A stretch of 64,000 nt of DNA from NCBI GenBank assembly GCA_965220465.1, contig CBDCPZ010000023.1, forward strand, positions 682,001 to 746,000, written 5' to 3'. How positions within the stretch are numbered: position 1 is the first letter of the stretch; the number at the start of each line of letters is the position of its first letter. The stretch comes from JAHDHW01 sp965220465. GTDB taxonomy: Bacteria > Bacteroidota > Bacteroidia > Chitinophagales > Saprospiraceae. The translations under genes were made by a program, and so were the position numbers. Below the pieces are notes generated by a model. It did no database searches. It was not told where the DNA came from and saw only the letters and a program-made list of their open reading frames with translations. This document shows positions 9,101-17,269 of this stretch, in pieces.

Positions 9101-10612
9101 GATTCAGTATACGTAAGAGTCGATTCTATGCCTGACATGTCAATAATGGCGCTTCCTTTCGAAGATCCTTATTGTCCTGGAGATACGGTTTTATTGTTTT
9201 CTACTACTTATGAACCTAATAATTTTCCTGACATCCAACATCTTTGGAGTCCTCCGGAAAATGCACAATCCGAATTGGATAACTATAATTTCGTTTTCAT
9301 TACCACAGAAACGTTAACTTTTTATCGAACAGTAACTAATAATGCTTGTGAGCAAACTGATTCAATCCTGATCAATGTAAGTCCTCCGACTACCATTGAA
9401 ATTGATCCTGTTGATCCTGTGATTTGTGAAGGTGAATCTATACAATTAACGGCCAGCAGCGCTGATATTAATGACTTTACCTGGACACCGGACAATGGGA
9501 CATTAAGTTGTCTTGAATGCCCTGATCCAATTGCTTCCCCAGCAGGAAGTTCTACTTACACCGTGGAAGGAGAATTAGATGATTGTCCAGTGGAAGCAAG
9601 TGTTCAAATTGAAGTAGTTCCAAATCCTGTTGCTAATGTTATTGACGATAGAGATCTTTGCATAGGTAATTTTGTTGTCCTTAATGATCTTCAGGATCCT
9701 AATCCTGGAATTTCCTGGTTTTGGGAGTCCAATCCAAATGATCCCGCACTTGATACTTCTGATCCGCTTGCTGAGGTCAGTCCAATGGTCACCACAACTT
9801 ATACGCTCAATGTTACTAATGGCGTTTGTGATACTTTAATGCAACAGGTTACTATTACTGTGATTGATGATGCTGTTTTGACCATTAGTCAGGATGCTAC
9901 CATTTGTCAGGGTGACCAAATAACCCTCACCGCAAATAGTACAGAACCTGGGACTTTCCAATGGACCGTTGGAGGCACTACAACTGGATCTGGTAATTCT
10001 ATCACTGTAAATCCTGATACCACTTCAGAATATACGGTTTCCTTTATGAATGATTGTGATACCTTATCAGAAAGCGTTACGGTCGATGTAGTTCCCGGTT
10101 TTAGCGTTACGATTGAGTTGATCGATCCGGACACTATTCCAGTCTATGAAGGAGAGCTTTTAACTTTAACTGCCATAACGAATGTTTCCCTTCCGGGAGC
10201 TACTTATGTGTGGAGCACAGAACAAACCGGACAAACTATTACAACAGATGCTGTTTTTCCAGCTATTGAATATACGGTTACTGTGACGGATGCGAACGGA
10301 TGCGATTATGGAAATTCAATAACGATTCCTACCGAAGAATTGAAATACGGTATTCCAAATGTGTTTACACCGAATGGTGATACTGAAAACGATTATTTCA
10401 ATGTATTTTCAAATGCACCAATAACTATTAGTGAATTTAAAGTATTCAATCGATGGGGACAAATCGTTTATGATAACGAAAACCCTACTCAGGGATGGGA
10501 TGGAACTTTCAAAAACGAAAACGCTCCTTCTGATGTTTATGTTTATATGATCACCATTGATTTACCTTCAGGTGCAATCAGCGAAAAAGGAGATTTGACT
10601 TTGATGAGATAA
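6152..10612 (+). CDS. Very large type-B T9SS surface protein, choice-of-anchor L
   Basis: A 1486-residue exported protein. Order of parts: signal peptide (1-18, ending FAQ); a beta-rich N-terminal region; a CUB-like segment with paired Cys (about 190-310); a choice-of-anchor-L domain (about 330-560, marked by VLTSGSAINSVGPNN, EFIFGSEEYPEYVN and FNDIFALLISGPG); a Calx-beta-like stretch (about 575-675); then Ig/PKD-like repeats with the recurring theme 'C-x-G-x-s-x-x-L-x-A ... W-x-P ... TTTYTVT'. The C-terminus (about 1399-1486: NVFTPNGDTENDYFNV, FNRWGQIVYDN, GWDGTFKN, DVYVYMI) is a type-B T9SS sorting domain. It is probably attached to or released from the surface as an adhesin or matrix protein. 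It is followed by a strong bidirectional terminator. Confidence 0.88.
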   Translation: MKKLFTLFFLVYSICLFAQPINDDCMGLIDLGVVPYCSDSIGVFYTNLDATESDIGNDNIPLPGACGNNDITFVGNDVWFAFTSSDTITDYTITVTGITDGTGSIPMMNPQILVYRGDCSFNNLALLACGAADDGEFVLELDVLGLDPNEVYFIRINDFSATANPNWGTFQLCIDEVQPVNTIDEGGSNLCSGELYDSGGPDGDYSNNENNTFSICPPFGNNACVTFSLQYYNVENFSDNIIFYDGPDINSPQITGITGTSTLSGNSANEGGVCLTVQASSGCLTVQMITDGTATYEGFASSWECSANPCPAIEQITVDATITDQEIIDNVGTPQTVITIDTINCPSGAYGTFQASDLSDLGLSKGLVLTSGSAINSVGPNNATGTSTFLGSPGDPDLDYLSTLTGGQESNDACVIELDVYVATDELTFEFIFGSEEYPEYVNAAGGFNDIFALLISGPGIAGDPNMNNQENLAVLPGTMTPVEIDAVNHSVNWEYYRDNFGGLSVEYDGLTSDYLGVKKSLTATKSVNPCNTYHLKFAIADRGDTAFDSGVFISEIKGGTPQLSVNFASGVDYFVEDCTGTDDELLITLSNPLDDSITYDITLSGTATLGLDYTLNIPSQVTIAPGQTQLSYPFYPLSDALIEGTETIVITLSKNFGCGDITLSEITIDISDAPIVEIFTGQDSAFVCLNNCIQLEVSGATDYFWEPVSVVDDPFSDSPEACPVTDQWVSVIGSIGVLPGCSAEDSIFLKIIDPQLTIVALDVPDICVSDSVHLQAVNNVNNQGLLWSPGTGLSNINNEFVTASPNFTTTYTATVTLEGCSASDNFTVNVDAFDFPAITTTDTTICQGQSILLAQQIANTTTTYEWLPDIALDPSNTVSGPLATPLNNIIYTFVATSQNGYCSETIEVDVEVIPAEVSIMPEDTAFICLGESTNLSASTTTGIVSWTPSEGLSSTTDLNVVANPDVSMWYFASMSIGACTVTDSVYVRVDSMPDMSIMALPFEDPYCPGDTVLLFSTTYEPNNFPDIQHLWSPPENAQSELDNYNFVFITTETLTFYRTVTNNACEQTDSILINVSPPTTIEIDPVDPVICEGESIQLTASSADINDFTWTPDNGTLSCLECPDPIASPAGSSTYTVEGELDDCPVEASVQIEVVPNPVANVIDDRDLCIGNFVVLNDLQDPNPGISWFWESNPNDPALDTSDPLAEVSPMVTTTYTLNVTNGVCDTLMQQVTITVIDDAVLTISQDATICQGDQITLTANSTEPGTFQWTVGGTTTGSGNSITVNPDTTSEYTVSFMNDCDTLSESVTVDVVPGFSVTIELIDPDTIPVYEGELLTLTAITNVSLPGATYVWSTEQTGQTITTDAVFPAIEYTVTVTDANGCDYGNSITIPTEELKYGIPNVFTPNGDTENDYFNVFSNAPITISEFKVFNRWGQIVYDNENPTQGWDGTFKNENAPSDVYVYMITIDLPSGAISEKGDLTLMR

Positions 10613-10625
10613 CATCTATTTTATC

Positions 10626-10663
10626 AAAAAAGCCCATTCAGTTTATTCTGAATGGGCTTTTTT
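10626..10663. terminator. Strong bidirectional intrinsic terminator
   Basis: A perfect 16-bp inverted repeat (AAAAAAGCCCATTCAG at 10626-10641, loop TTTATT, CTGAATGGGCTTTTTT at 10648-10663). The stem has a GC core and the A/T tails give a U-run in both directions. It lies between the convergent 6152-10612 and 10674-11540 genes, 13 bases after one stop and 10 from the other. Confidence 0.92.
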
Positions 10664-10673
10664 GTTGGTTTTT

Positions 10674-11540
10674 CTAATGAAAAGTATACTCAAAATATTT
10701 CAACGAAATTCCGTTTCCGGTTAAAGTTTCTTCCTCTTCTAACAAGTTGTCGGCTCTATATCGGTTTTTCACTTCTTCTACTAGATTCTCTCCTGCGAAC
10801 CGTTTATGGTTAATAATTTTATTATCCTTATCATACTCCCAAAGATCAGTAAACACTCCTCTATTTTTATCATGAACATTATATTTAGAATGATTACCAT
10901 GTTCATCATATTCAATTTCGTCTGTTCGAATAACAAGTTCGTCCTCATTTAAAGTTTCGATTTTGTTCACACGTCCTTTGTCATCCATATAATAATCATA
11001 AAACAGGACAGTTTCATTACCATCAATATCAACTGCTACGGTTTCGATCACTCTAGCATGATCATCGTACTCTGTTTCTATTTTTTCTGTTATTGCATTT
11101 TCTTCATCATAATAAGTCTCTTCCAGTACTTTTTCTTCGCTGTCAAATCGACGAAATTCTTTACCTTCAAATGCACCGCTGTCATCAAAAATTTCAATGG
11201 TGGTAGACTTTTCTGATTCATCTCTCGAATATTTGCGATGTGATATTGATCCATCGAGGTAATGTACCTTTGCCAAAGCAACTTTTCCGCTTTCGTTGTA
11301 TTCGTAATAAATATGTTGATCAGGTTTACCAGCTCCTGTGTATTGTTTTTCTTCAATAAGCTGACCTTTCCCATTTAAAATTCGTTCTACCTTTTGCTCA
11401 ATCTCTCCCTTTTCATTGTATTGAATATGCAATGTGATATTACCTTCCATGTCCCTTTCTTCAAAGACACTAACGATTCCTTTTTCATCCGTATAATCAT
11501 TGACATGAAAAGTTTTGATAGATTTTATTTTATTCGACAT
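10674..11540 (-). CDS. Cytoplasmic YD/RHS-type repeat protein, unknown function
   Basis: A 288-residue, strongly acidic protein built of ten or more short beta units of the type 'Y-[DN]-E-x-G-[KR]-x-x-x-x' (IQYNEKGEIEQKV, YEYNESGKVALAKV, TEYDDHARVIETV, IEYDEHGNHSKY, WEYDKDNKIINHK). These resemble YD (RHS-like) repeats, which wind into beta-sheet shells or spirals. There is no signal peptide, membrane segment, toxin tip or immunity gene, unlike genuine RHS toxins. The start MSNKIKSIKTFHVND at the ATG at 11540 looks right. It sits between two terminators (10626-10663 and 11569-11607), so it is probably a single-gene unit. Function unknown. Confidence 0.65.
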   Translation of the reverse strand: MSNKIKSIKTFHVNDYTDEKGIVSVFEERDMEGNITLHIQYNEKGEIEQKVERILNGKGQLIEEKQYTGAGKPDQHIYYEYNESGKVALAKVHYLDGSISHRKYSRDESEKSTTIEIFDDSGAFEGKEFRRFDSEEKVLEETYYDEENAITEKIETEYDDHARVIETVAVDIDGNETVLFYDYYMDDKGRVNKIETLNEDELVIRTDEIEYDEHGNHSKYNVHDKNRGVFTDLWEYDKDNKIINHKRFAGENLVEEVKNRYRADNLLEEEETLTGNGISLKYFEYTFH

Positions 11541-11568
11541 ACTGTAAAAGGTTGGTTTGGTTCAAACA

Positions 11569-11607
11569 AAAACGCAAAGCTACCAAATCAAAGTAACTTT
11601 GCGTTTT
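11569..11607 (-). terminator. Intrinsic terminator of the deiminase gene
   Basis: Inverted repeat AAAACGCAAAG at 11569-11579 and CTTTGCGTTTT at 11597-11607 with a 17-base loop. Read on the minus strand the second arm runs into TTTTTG. It lies just downstream of the deiminase stop at 11630 and upstream of the YD-repeat gene, separating the two units. Confidence 0.75.
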
Positions 11608-11629
11608 GAATCTATTTAAAATTTAGATT

Positions 11630-13423
11630 TTATTTAACCATCAATTTCTGAATTTGAATATTATTATTGGTTTTTAAACTGACAAAATAAGTTCCGGCAA
11701 TATAATTTGCGGCATCAATAAAATATTTCGATTCTCCGGATGGAATGGTTCCTACGTAAACTGTTTCAATTTTTCGCCCCAAAACATCAATAACTTCTAT
11801 CCTTCCTTCAACTGCCATTTGGTTATTTATAGGTATACAGGTGATAGCTCCGGCGGGGTTAGGAAAAATAGTCTCAAGGCTCGTATTATTATTTTCCAAT
11901 TGTTTTGTACCTACCGCACATTCTTCCACTAAAAACGACCAGGCGCCATCTGCTCCAGGTAACGGACGAGTGATTGTTTTGCCATCATTTGCTTCTGATT
12001 CAATATAATAATAAACTATAGTTTCAGGATCGAAAGGAGCCATATACGCTGTAAAAGTATCGTCACCATTATCCGTCATATCACTGGATGCCCAATTTAT
12101 TTTATCAACTGAATAATGCACCGTGGCTGATGCAATATCCTGAATATGTTTTATTTGTGCAGTAACCTCAACCTCTTCCGTAGCGCAACCTGTTTTAACC
12201 TTTTGATGGGTTATCCAAAGTGGTTCATTCACTCCTACTTCTTTCGTAATACAATGAAGTGCTCCGCTGGCAGGTATAATTTGATTACAATTAATACCTA
12301 CTACATTATATCCGGGCATTGATTCTTCCCAAATTCTCAGACCGGTTGTATCATACTGCTCTTCGTAGGTTGGTACCAAAATGGTTTTGTTTAAAAAGAT
12401 TGCGTTTGCGTAGGTTCGGTAATCTGCCCAATTAACATTGGGATAAGCACCATTATCCGGAGGCATTGGAATTCGAATTACTTCATAAGGCTCACCATAC
12501 GGAGTTGTGTAATTATTTAAAACAAATTGAATATTGGCTTCGATTTGAGGGCCATCAGCAATTCCGACGGGATATTCTCCAACCAATAATCGCTCTTCAT
12601 CCAATAATTTCATATGCATGTCAATATGATGAATCGCGTCATAGGGCAAAACGGTCATTTTAGGATACGAAGTGATGCCCATAAAATCTTCCATGATTTG
12701 TTCAACTTCCTCTTCACTATGATTACTCGTCCCCCATTGATTGGTAGCATCATTCTCCTGCAACACTAATTGAGAAGAAAAAGCGACGCCTAAACCATCA
12801 GCCATAAAATTTCCACCAGTGTGTACCAAATCATTCGGAACATTTGTGGTACAATAATTATCTATTCCCAAAAAGTCAGCAATTACTTCTGGAACAGCAT
12901 CATCTTTAGGACGAGGCCGATTATAAATCCAATCCACAAAAGCCAGGGTTTCTACATCATTCAGGTAAATGGAATTAGGTCCATAATCTCGAACCCAAAC
13001 GCTGTTAAATTCATCTGCAATAAAAGATACATTTGTTGACCAATCAACACCTGCATCAGTCAGCTTATTTTTTACATTAGCTTCACTATTTTGACTATTA
13101 GGATTATTACTACAAACAATAATCACTTCACATTCTTCTTTGGCGTAGCGTACTATTTCTGTAAGAATGGACGAATATCCTGCCCAGGTTATCACTACTG
13201 CCTGTAACTCCTCCCATTCAGCCAAAGTTCGAACTGAATTAGCAGCAGGAGCGGTATTGATACAAGTTAAACTTCGGGAATTAATTGAACTGATATAATC
13301 GCTCATCATTTCCTCTTCACCGGGAGCAAAGCCTTTTGGCAAAGGGTTGTCCTCGGTTTGATTGATTTGAGCGACAAGGTTTATTGAAATAAAAAGGGAT
13401 ACAAAAAGTAAAACTTTTTTCAT
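11630..13423 (-). CDS. Secreted agmatine/peptidyl-arginine deiminase-family enzyme with T9SS tail
   Basis: A 597-residue exported enzyme of the guanidine-modifying (PAD_porph/agmatine deiminase) superfamily, which hydrolyses a guanidino group to a ureido group and ammonia. Parts: signal peptide 1-19 (MKKVLLFVSLFISINLVAQ); catalytic alpha/beta propeller about 60-415 with WVRDYGPN (Asp pair, near 143), HTGGNFMADG (near 201), HIDMHMKLLD (catalytic His region, near 265) and GALHCITKEV (nucleophilic Cys near 391); a beta domain about 430-510; and a type-A T9SS sorting tail (about 515-597, IFPNPAG ... GTYFVSL). Extracellular export points to free arginine derivatives, agmatine or protein arginine as substrate, as in Porphyromonas PPAD, rather than cytosolic polyamine synthesis. 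It lies 62 bases downstream of a TonB-dependent receptor on the same strand. Confidence 0.85.
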   Translation of the reverse strand: MKKVLLFVSLFISINLVAQINQTEDNPLPKGFAPGEEEMMSDYISSINSRSLTCINTAPAANSVRTLAEWEELQAVVITWAGYSSILTEIVRYAKEECEVIIVCSNNPNSQNSEANVKNKLTDAGVDWSTNVSFIADEFNSVWVRDYGPNSIYLNDVETLAFVDWIYNRPRPKDDAVPEVIADFLGIDNYCTTNVPNDLVHTGGNFMADGLGVAFSSQLVLQENDATNQWGTSNHSEEEVEQIMEDFMGITSYPKMTVLPYDAIHHIDMHMKLLDEERLLVGEYPVGIADGPQIEANIQFVLNNYTTPYGEPYEVIRIPMPPDNGAYPNVNWADYRTYANAIFLNKTILVPTYEEQYDTTGLRIWEESMPGYNVVGINCNQIIPASGALHCITKEVGVNEPLWITHQKVKTGCATEEVEVTAQIKHIQDIASATVHYSVDKINWASSDMTDNGDDTFTAYMAPFDPETIVYYYIESEANDGKTITRPLPGADGAWSFLVEECAVGTKQLENNNTSLETIFPNPAGAITCIPINNQMAVEGRIEVIDVLGRKIETVYVGTIPSGESKYFIDAANYIAGTYFVSLKTNNNIQIQKLMVK

Positions 13424-13485
13424 GGAATCTGATTTTTAATTTGTAAGTCTAAATGGATTCACTCCAAAATTAAGAATTTTCTGGC

Positions 13486-15810
13486 TTAAAAACTAAAAAC
13501 TAGCCCTAAGCTCGGAAGTATTGGAAGCTGATCAACCCTGCTATTTGTTACACGATCTACGAAAAATATATTCTCTCGATTATAAGCATTCGTAATTCCA
13601 AAAATCGCTTCTAATTTGGTATATTTATTAAAAGTAAAAATACGTTTGATACTTAAATCTAAGCGGTGATAATAAGGCAACCGCCCTCCATTTCGGTCTT
13701 CCGAATAAATAATTCCTAAATCACCATTGCTTGTCAGCACATCTGTTTCTAATCCTTCCTGAAATAACTCATTTTGATAAAAACCCGCCGTTTGTGTGAA
13801 AGGAAAACCAGAACCTAAATTCCAGCGGAGGCTCGTTTCCCATTGTTTTTGTGATCCGAAAGTATAGGAGATCAACGTATTTATATTATGACGGCGATCA
13901 AAAATTGTCGGATAAACTTGTATTCCATCATCTCTGTTTACGTGTGCGTAAGAGTAGGTTAGCCAAACATAAAGGCCTTTATAATCATATTTTAATGAAA
14001 GATCAACTCCATAAGCGTCTCCGGTTTCAGTTGAATAATTTGGATCTGTAGCTATCAATTTATTTCTGTTGACTTGAATCAATTGAGTAAACTTTTTATA
14101 ATAAGGTTCCAAATTCAATTGAATATTTCTTGTCAAATCATATTCGATCCCAAAAATAGCATGCATCGCTTTTTGAAGATTATGGTCCGTTTTTTCAGTC
14201 GTACCTGGTTTGTAAATGGTTTCTTCAGGACCTGAAAGAAAACCAACAAAAAGATTGACAACATCTTTTTCGTTAACTGTGCTAATCAGGTTTTGAGAAT
14301 ATAATCCACCAGCGAATTTAAATCTCAAACTATTAGTAGCGTTAAATTTCAAACCTAATCTTGGCTCAATTGAAAAGTCTGATAGCGATGCATAATATTG
14401 TACTCGAATACCAGGCTCAATAATCAGTTTTTTTATTTTTTGACGATATTTAAAAAACCCACTCAATTCGGTGGTGAAATCTTCTTGTTCAATTGTGACA
14501 CCAAGAAAATTCTGAAATTGGAACTTTGTGCTGAAACCATTTATATCAAAGCCATATTTAAGTTCATTTTGCCTTCCAAAATAAGTGAAATCCAGTCCGG
14601 CTTTAAACCCTGTTATACTACTAGAACGAGGCGCTTCATCTTGCTCAATCAGCTGAATTTCATAATCTGAAAAAGTGACACTACCTCCTACAATCACTGA
14701 AGAAGTAGATGGGATTAATGTAAAATCAGCACCGGCGCCTATGTTTTTCCACTCCAGATTTGCAAAACCTGAATAATCTACTTTGTCACGAAAATTGAAA
14801 CCAAAGAGGTTTAGTTTACTGCCATTTGGAGCGACAAAAGAAAGCTTGCCGTACAAATCCGTAAAACTATAAGGTAGTCCGATGTCTTCTTTATTAACCG
14901 TTGTATCAGCATTTGCAAAGTTATAAAGTGTAGTATCAGCAGCGTAAGGGTAAAAAATCAACGACGTTTTATCAATATAAGAATGTTTTCCGTTGAGGAT
15001 AAAAGAAGTACTGCCTCCACCTTCTTTCAGCTTTTTAATGGGCCCTTCCAACAAAATTTTCCCCAGAAAAGGGTTGACTGATACTATTCCTCCAAATCTC
15101 TTTTTATCCCCTTCTCGGGTTTGGATATCCACAACAGCAGAAATTCTACCGCCATGATCCGCATTAAATCCTCCGGTCAATACATCCACGCTTCGTATAA
15201 TTTCAGTTTCGAATACAGAAAAGAAGCCAATCGAGTGAAAAGGATTATAAATGGTCATTCCATCCAAAAGGATTTTGTTTTGTATGGGTGATCCTCCTCG
15301 AATATACAATTGTCCACCCTGATCACCAGTGAAGACTATTCCTGGCAAAACCGGCAAATATTGAGCAATATCAGGCTCTCCTCCGGTAGATGGCAATGCT
15401 TTGATTTGCTTGGGAGTTACGCGAACTGTTGAAACCAACACTTCGTTTCTAGCTTTTTGCCTTTCTGCTGAAACTTGCACAACACCTAATTCAACGCCTC
15501 CTTCAGACATGTACAAACTTTTATAAGTAATGGCTCCATCTTCTACCTTAACATCCGCCACTAAACTATCATAACCAATATAGGTTGCTACTAATTTGTA
15601 GGAACCGGGTTCAACATCTGAAATAGTAAAAAATCCATCAATATTCGTAATTGTCCCTATAGTTGTACCCAGAATTCTGACATTGCCGGAGATAATTGGC
15701 TCGCCCGTATCTTTATCGAAAAGGTTTCCTCTTACATCACCTGTTTGAGCATGGATAGCAGAAACAGAAACGATGAAAAACAAAACAAAGGAGTATAAAA
15801 ATTTATTCAT
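13486..15810 (-). CDS. TonB-dependent outer-membrane receptor
   Basis: A 774-residue outer-membrane beta-barrel. Parts: signal peptide (1-21, ending IHAQ); carboxypeptidase-regulatory-like domain (about 24-105: GNLFDKDTGEPIISGNVRI, then IGTITNIDGFFTIS); plug (about 130-235, with LYIRGGSPIQNKILLDGM and the GGFNADHGGRISAVVDI hairpin); and a barrel ending in VFSF with terminal aromatic. At 774 residues it is much shorter than SusC-type receptors and has no SusD partner, so it fits import of a metal chelate, cofactor or peptide rather than a large glycan. The following gene encodes a secreted deiminase, so the receptor may take up its product. Minus-strand TATATTTG (15845-15852) lies 35 bases before the ATG. 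Confidence 0.9.
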   Translation of the reverse strand: MNKFLYSFVLFFIVSVSAIHAQTGDVRGNLFDKDTGEPIISGNVRILGTTIGTITNIDGFFTISDVEPGSYKLVATYIGYDSLVADVKVEDGAITYKSLYMSEGGVELGVVQVSAERQKARNEVLVSTVRVTPKQIKALPSTGGEPDIAQYLPVLPGIVFTGDQGGQLYIRGGSPIQNKILLDGMTIYNPFHSIGFFSVFETEIIRSVDVLTGGFNADHGGRISAVVDIQTREGDKKRFGGIVSVNPFLGKILLEGPIKKLKEGGGSTSFILNGKHSYIDKTSLIFYPYAADTTLYNFANADTTVNKEDIGLPYSFTDLYGKLSFVAPNGSKLNLFGFNFRDKVDYSGFANLEWKNIGAGADFTLIPSTSSVIVGGSVTFSDYEIQLIEQDEAPRSSSITGFKAGLDFTYFGRQNELKYGFDINGFSTKFQFQNFLGVTIEQEDFTTELSGFFKYRQKIKKLIIEPGIRVQYYASLSDFSIEPRLGLKFNATNSLRFKFAGGLYSQNLISTVNEKDVVNLFVGFLSGPEETIYKPGTTEKTDHNLQKAMHAIFGIEYDLTRNIQLNLEPYYKKFTQLIQVNRNKLIATDPNYSTETGDAYGVDLSLKYDYKGLYVWLTYSYAHVNRDDGIQVYPTIFDRRHNINTLISYTFGSQKQWETSLRWNLGSGFPFTQTAGFYQNELFQEGLETDVLTSNGDLGIIYSEDRNGGRLPYYHRLDLSIKRIFTFNKYTKLEAIFGITNAYNRENIFFVDRVTNSRVDQLPILPSLGLVFSF

Positions 15811-15844
15811 TTGAAAATGGATTTCTACTTTTTAAATGGAGGTA

Positions 15845-15852
15845 CAAATATA
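15845..15852 (-). promoter_or_regulatory. Bacteroidota -7 promoter-like box for the TonB receptor
   Basis: On the minus strand the sequence reads TATATTTG, an exact match to the TAnnTTTG primary-sigma consensus, 35 bases before the ATG at 15810. No clean -33 TTG is seen at the usual 19-21-base spacing. Confidence 0.45.
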
Positions 15853-15950
15853 GGTTCAATTACTCGTTTTACAGGTAACTTTTTTATTATAATGTAAAGG
15901 ATATGTCATTATGAATTGTCTGAGAAAAGAATACCTCATATTTTGTGAAT

Positions 15951-16565
15951 TTAATATTCTAAAGCAACTTCTCCTTCCCGCAATATATTAATATCTCCTT
16001 CGGAACAGTCAATAATTGCTGAAGGAACATTTTTGCCCATTCCTCCATCAACGACCAAATCTACCAGTTTTTGGAAATCATCGTAAATCTCCGTTGGGTC
16101 AGTAAAATATTCCAAAATTTCATCCTCAGATTTTAGAGAAATAGAGAGAATTGGATGGCCAAGTTCTTCAATAATAGATTGTGCAATTTTGTTTGCGGGA
16201 ATCCTGACTCCTATCGTTTTTCTACGGTTTTTGAAAATCTTAGGAATTTCGTTTCCTGATTTCAAAACGAATGTAAATGGACCCGGTGTGTTTTTCTTTA
16301 TTACTTTAAAAATAACGTTTTCTAATTGTTTTGTATAACTAGACAATTGCGCAATGTCTTTACATATTATCGTGAGATTTGCCTTGGCGACATCTAATTT
16401 CCTGAGCCTGCAAATTCTTTCAATAGATTTAGCTTGAAAAATGTCACACCCTAATCCATAAACAGTATCCGTCGGATAAATGATTACACCTCCTCGTGAT
16501 AGTTCTTCGACTACTTGTTCTATTTTTCTGTTTTCAGGATTGTCCGGATTGATGCTTATCAGCAT
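15951..16565 (-). CDS. Sua5/YciO/YrdC-family protein
   Basis: A 204-residue YrdC-fold protein. The start of the fold is clear (GGVIIYPTDTVYGLGCD), with the Lys/Arg nucleotide pocket in ERICRLRKLDVAKANLTIICKD, the PGPFTFVLKS loop, RKTIGVRIPAN, and the C-terminal LVVDGGMGKNVPSAIIDCSEG. TsaC/Sua5 enzymes make threonylcarbamoyl-AMP from Thr, bicarbonate and ATP for the t6A37 tRNA modification. The usual SxN motif reads SAI, and the Lys-rich KRP segment is replaced, which fits the YciO-like branch. The biochemical role is therefore less certain than the fold. It is a single gene with a good -7 box (TACCTTTG) 20 bases upstream. Confidence 0.82.
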   Translation of the reverse strand: MLISINPDNPENRKIEQVVEELSRGGVIIYPTDTVYGLGCDIFQAKSIERICRLRKLDVAKANLTIICKDIAQLSSYTKQLENVIFKVIKKNTPGPFTFVLKSGNEIPKIFKNRRKTIGVRIPANKIAQSIIEELGHPILSISLKSEDEILEYFTDPTEIYDDFQKLVDLVVDGGMGKNVPSAIIDCSEGDINILREGEVALEY

Positions 16566-16584
16566 ATTAAAAAATTTTAGTTGG

Positions 16585-16592
16585 CAAAGGTA
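16585..16592 (-). promoter_or_regulatory. -7 promoter-like box for the YrdC-family gene
   Basis: The minus strand reads TACCTTTG, a perfect TAnnTTTG match, with its end 20 bases before the ATG at 16565. Confidence 0.5.
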
Positions 16593-17269
16593 ACAAAACC
16601 CAAAAACTAAATAAGTTATGGAGAGATATTGAACCCTTTTTGATTATCCCGCAATTAGAATTGCTGGAAAATATTGTATAAAATTTCTTTAAGGCAAAAC
16701 CTAAATGATCTATCATAACTACCTGAATATAAACAATAAAGAGCAATTTGTGAATTACAAATGAGCTGTGGTGAAGTGATAATTATTTTTATAAAAGTTT
16801 GCAATTAACTACAGATTAATACTAAAATTTGAAGAGTATTTATTTTAAAGAATGCCTTCAATAATACTTGTTGGGTAAATTAAAAATCTTAAAAAAAAGT
16901 AAAAATTACAGAAAGTCGTGCTGAATATGTTTAATAATTTTAAATTTGGCTTTCTATTCAATTGGAGTTATTAATAACCAAAGAATAATATCTATTTTAT
17001 TGATTCATGCAAGTAGAATAATTATTGAGAAATAATTTACAATTGTTAAAATTGCTTTATCCGTTGAGGGATAAGTTTTTTTGAGGCTGAATTTTCAATT
17101 GTTAAAGCCATGAATTTAGATTCTTTAGCCCTAAGCTTAAAGTAAATAACTGGTATTGTAATTGAATCAGTTTTTACTAAAATGACTCTTTCATTAACTT
17201 TTTTTATTGTAAACATCCACTCGATATTAATATATATTGAGTAAAAACAGGTTTTATAAAATTAGCATT
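16593..17269. promoter_or_regulatory. Leader region of the exopolysaccharide locus
   Basis: About 680 non-coding, AT-rich bases between the divergent YrdC gene and the first capsule gene. It holds a terminator-like hairpin at 17056-17082 flanked by two copies of CAATTGTTAAA (17040-17050 and 17096-17106). The long untranslated stretch before a polysaccharide operon fits regulation by transcript elongation (antitermination), known for RfaH/JUMPStart and for UpxY in Bacteroides. No JUMPStart element or UpxY gene is visible here. Confidence 0.45.
17056..17082 (+). terminator. Attenuator-like hairpin upstream of the exopolysaccharide operon
   Basis: Stem TTTATCC (17056-17062), loop GTTGAG, GGATAAG (17069-17075), then seven T (17076-17082). 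The form is that of an intrinsic terminator on the plus strand, but no plus-strand gene ends upstream of it. It lies about 190 bases before the first operon ATG, so it is a candidate leader attenuator. Confidence 0.5.

Noticed and set aside
10674..11540. A possible RHS toxin or polymorphic toxin system
   Set aside because: No secretion signal, toxin domain or immunity gene is present. Only the YD-like repeats resemble RHS.
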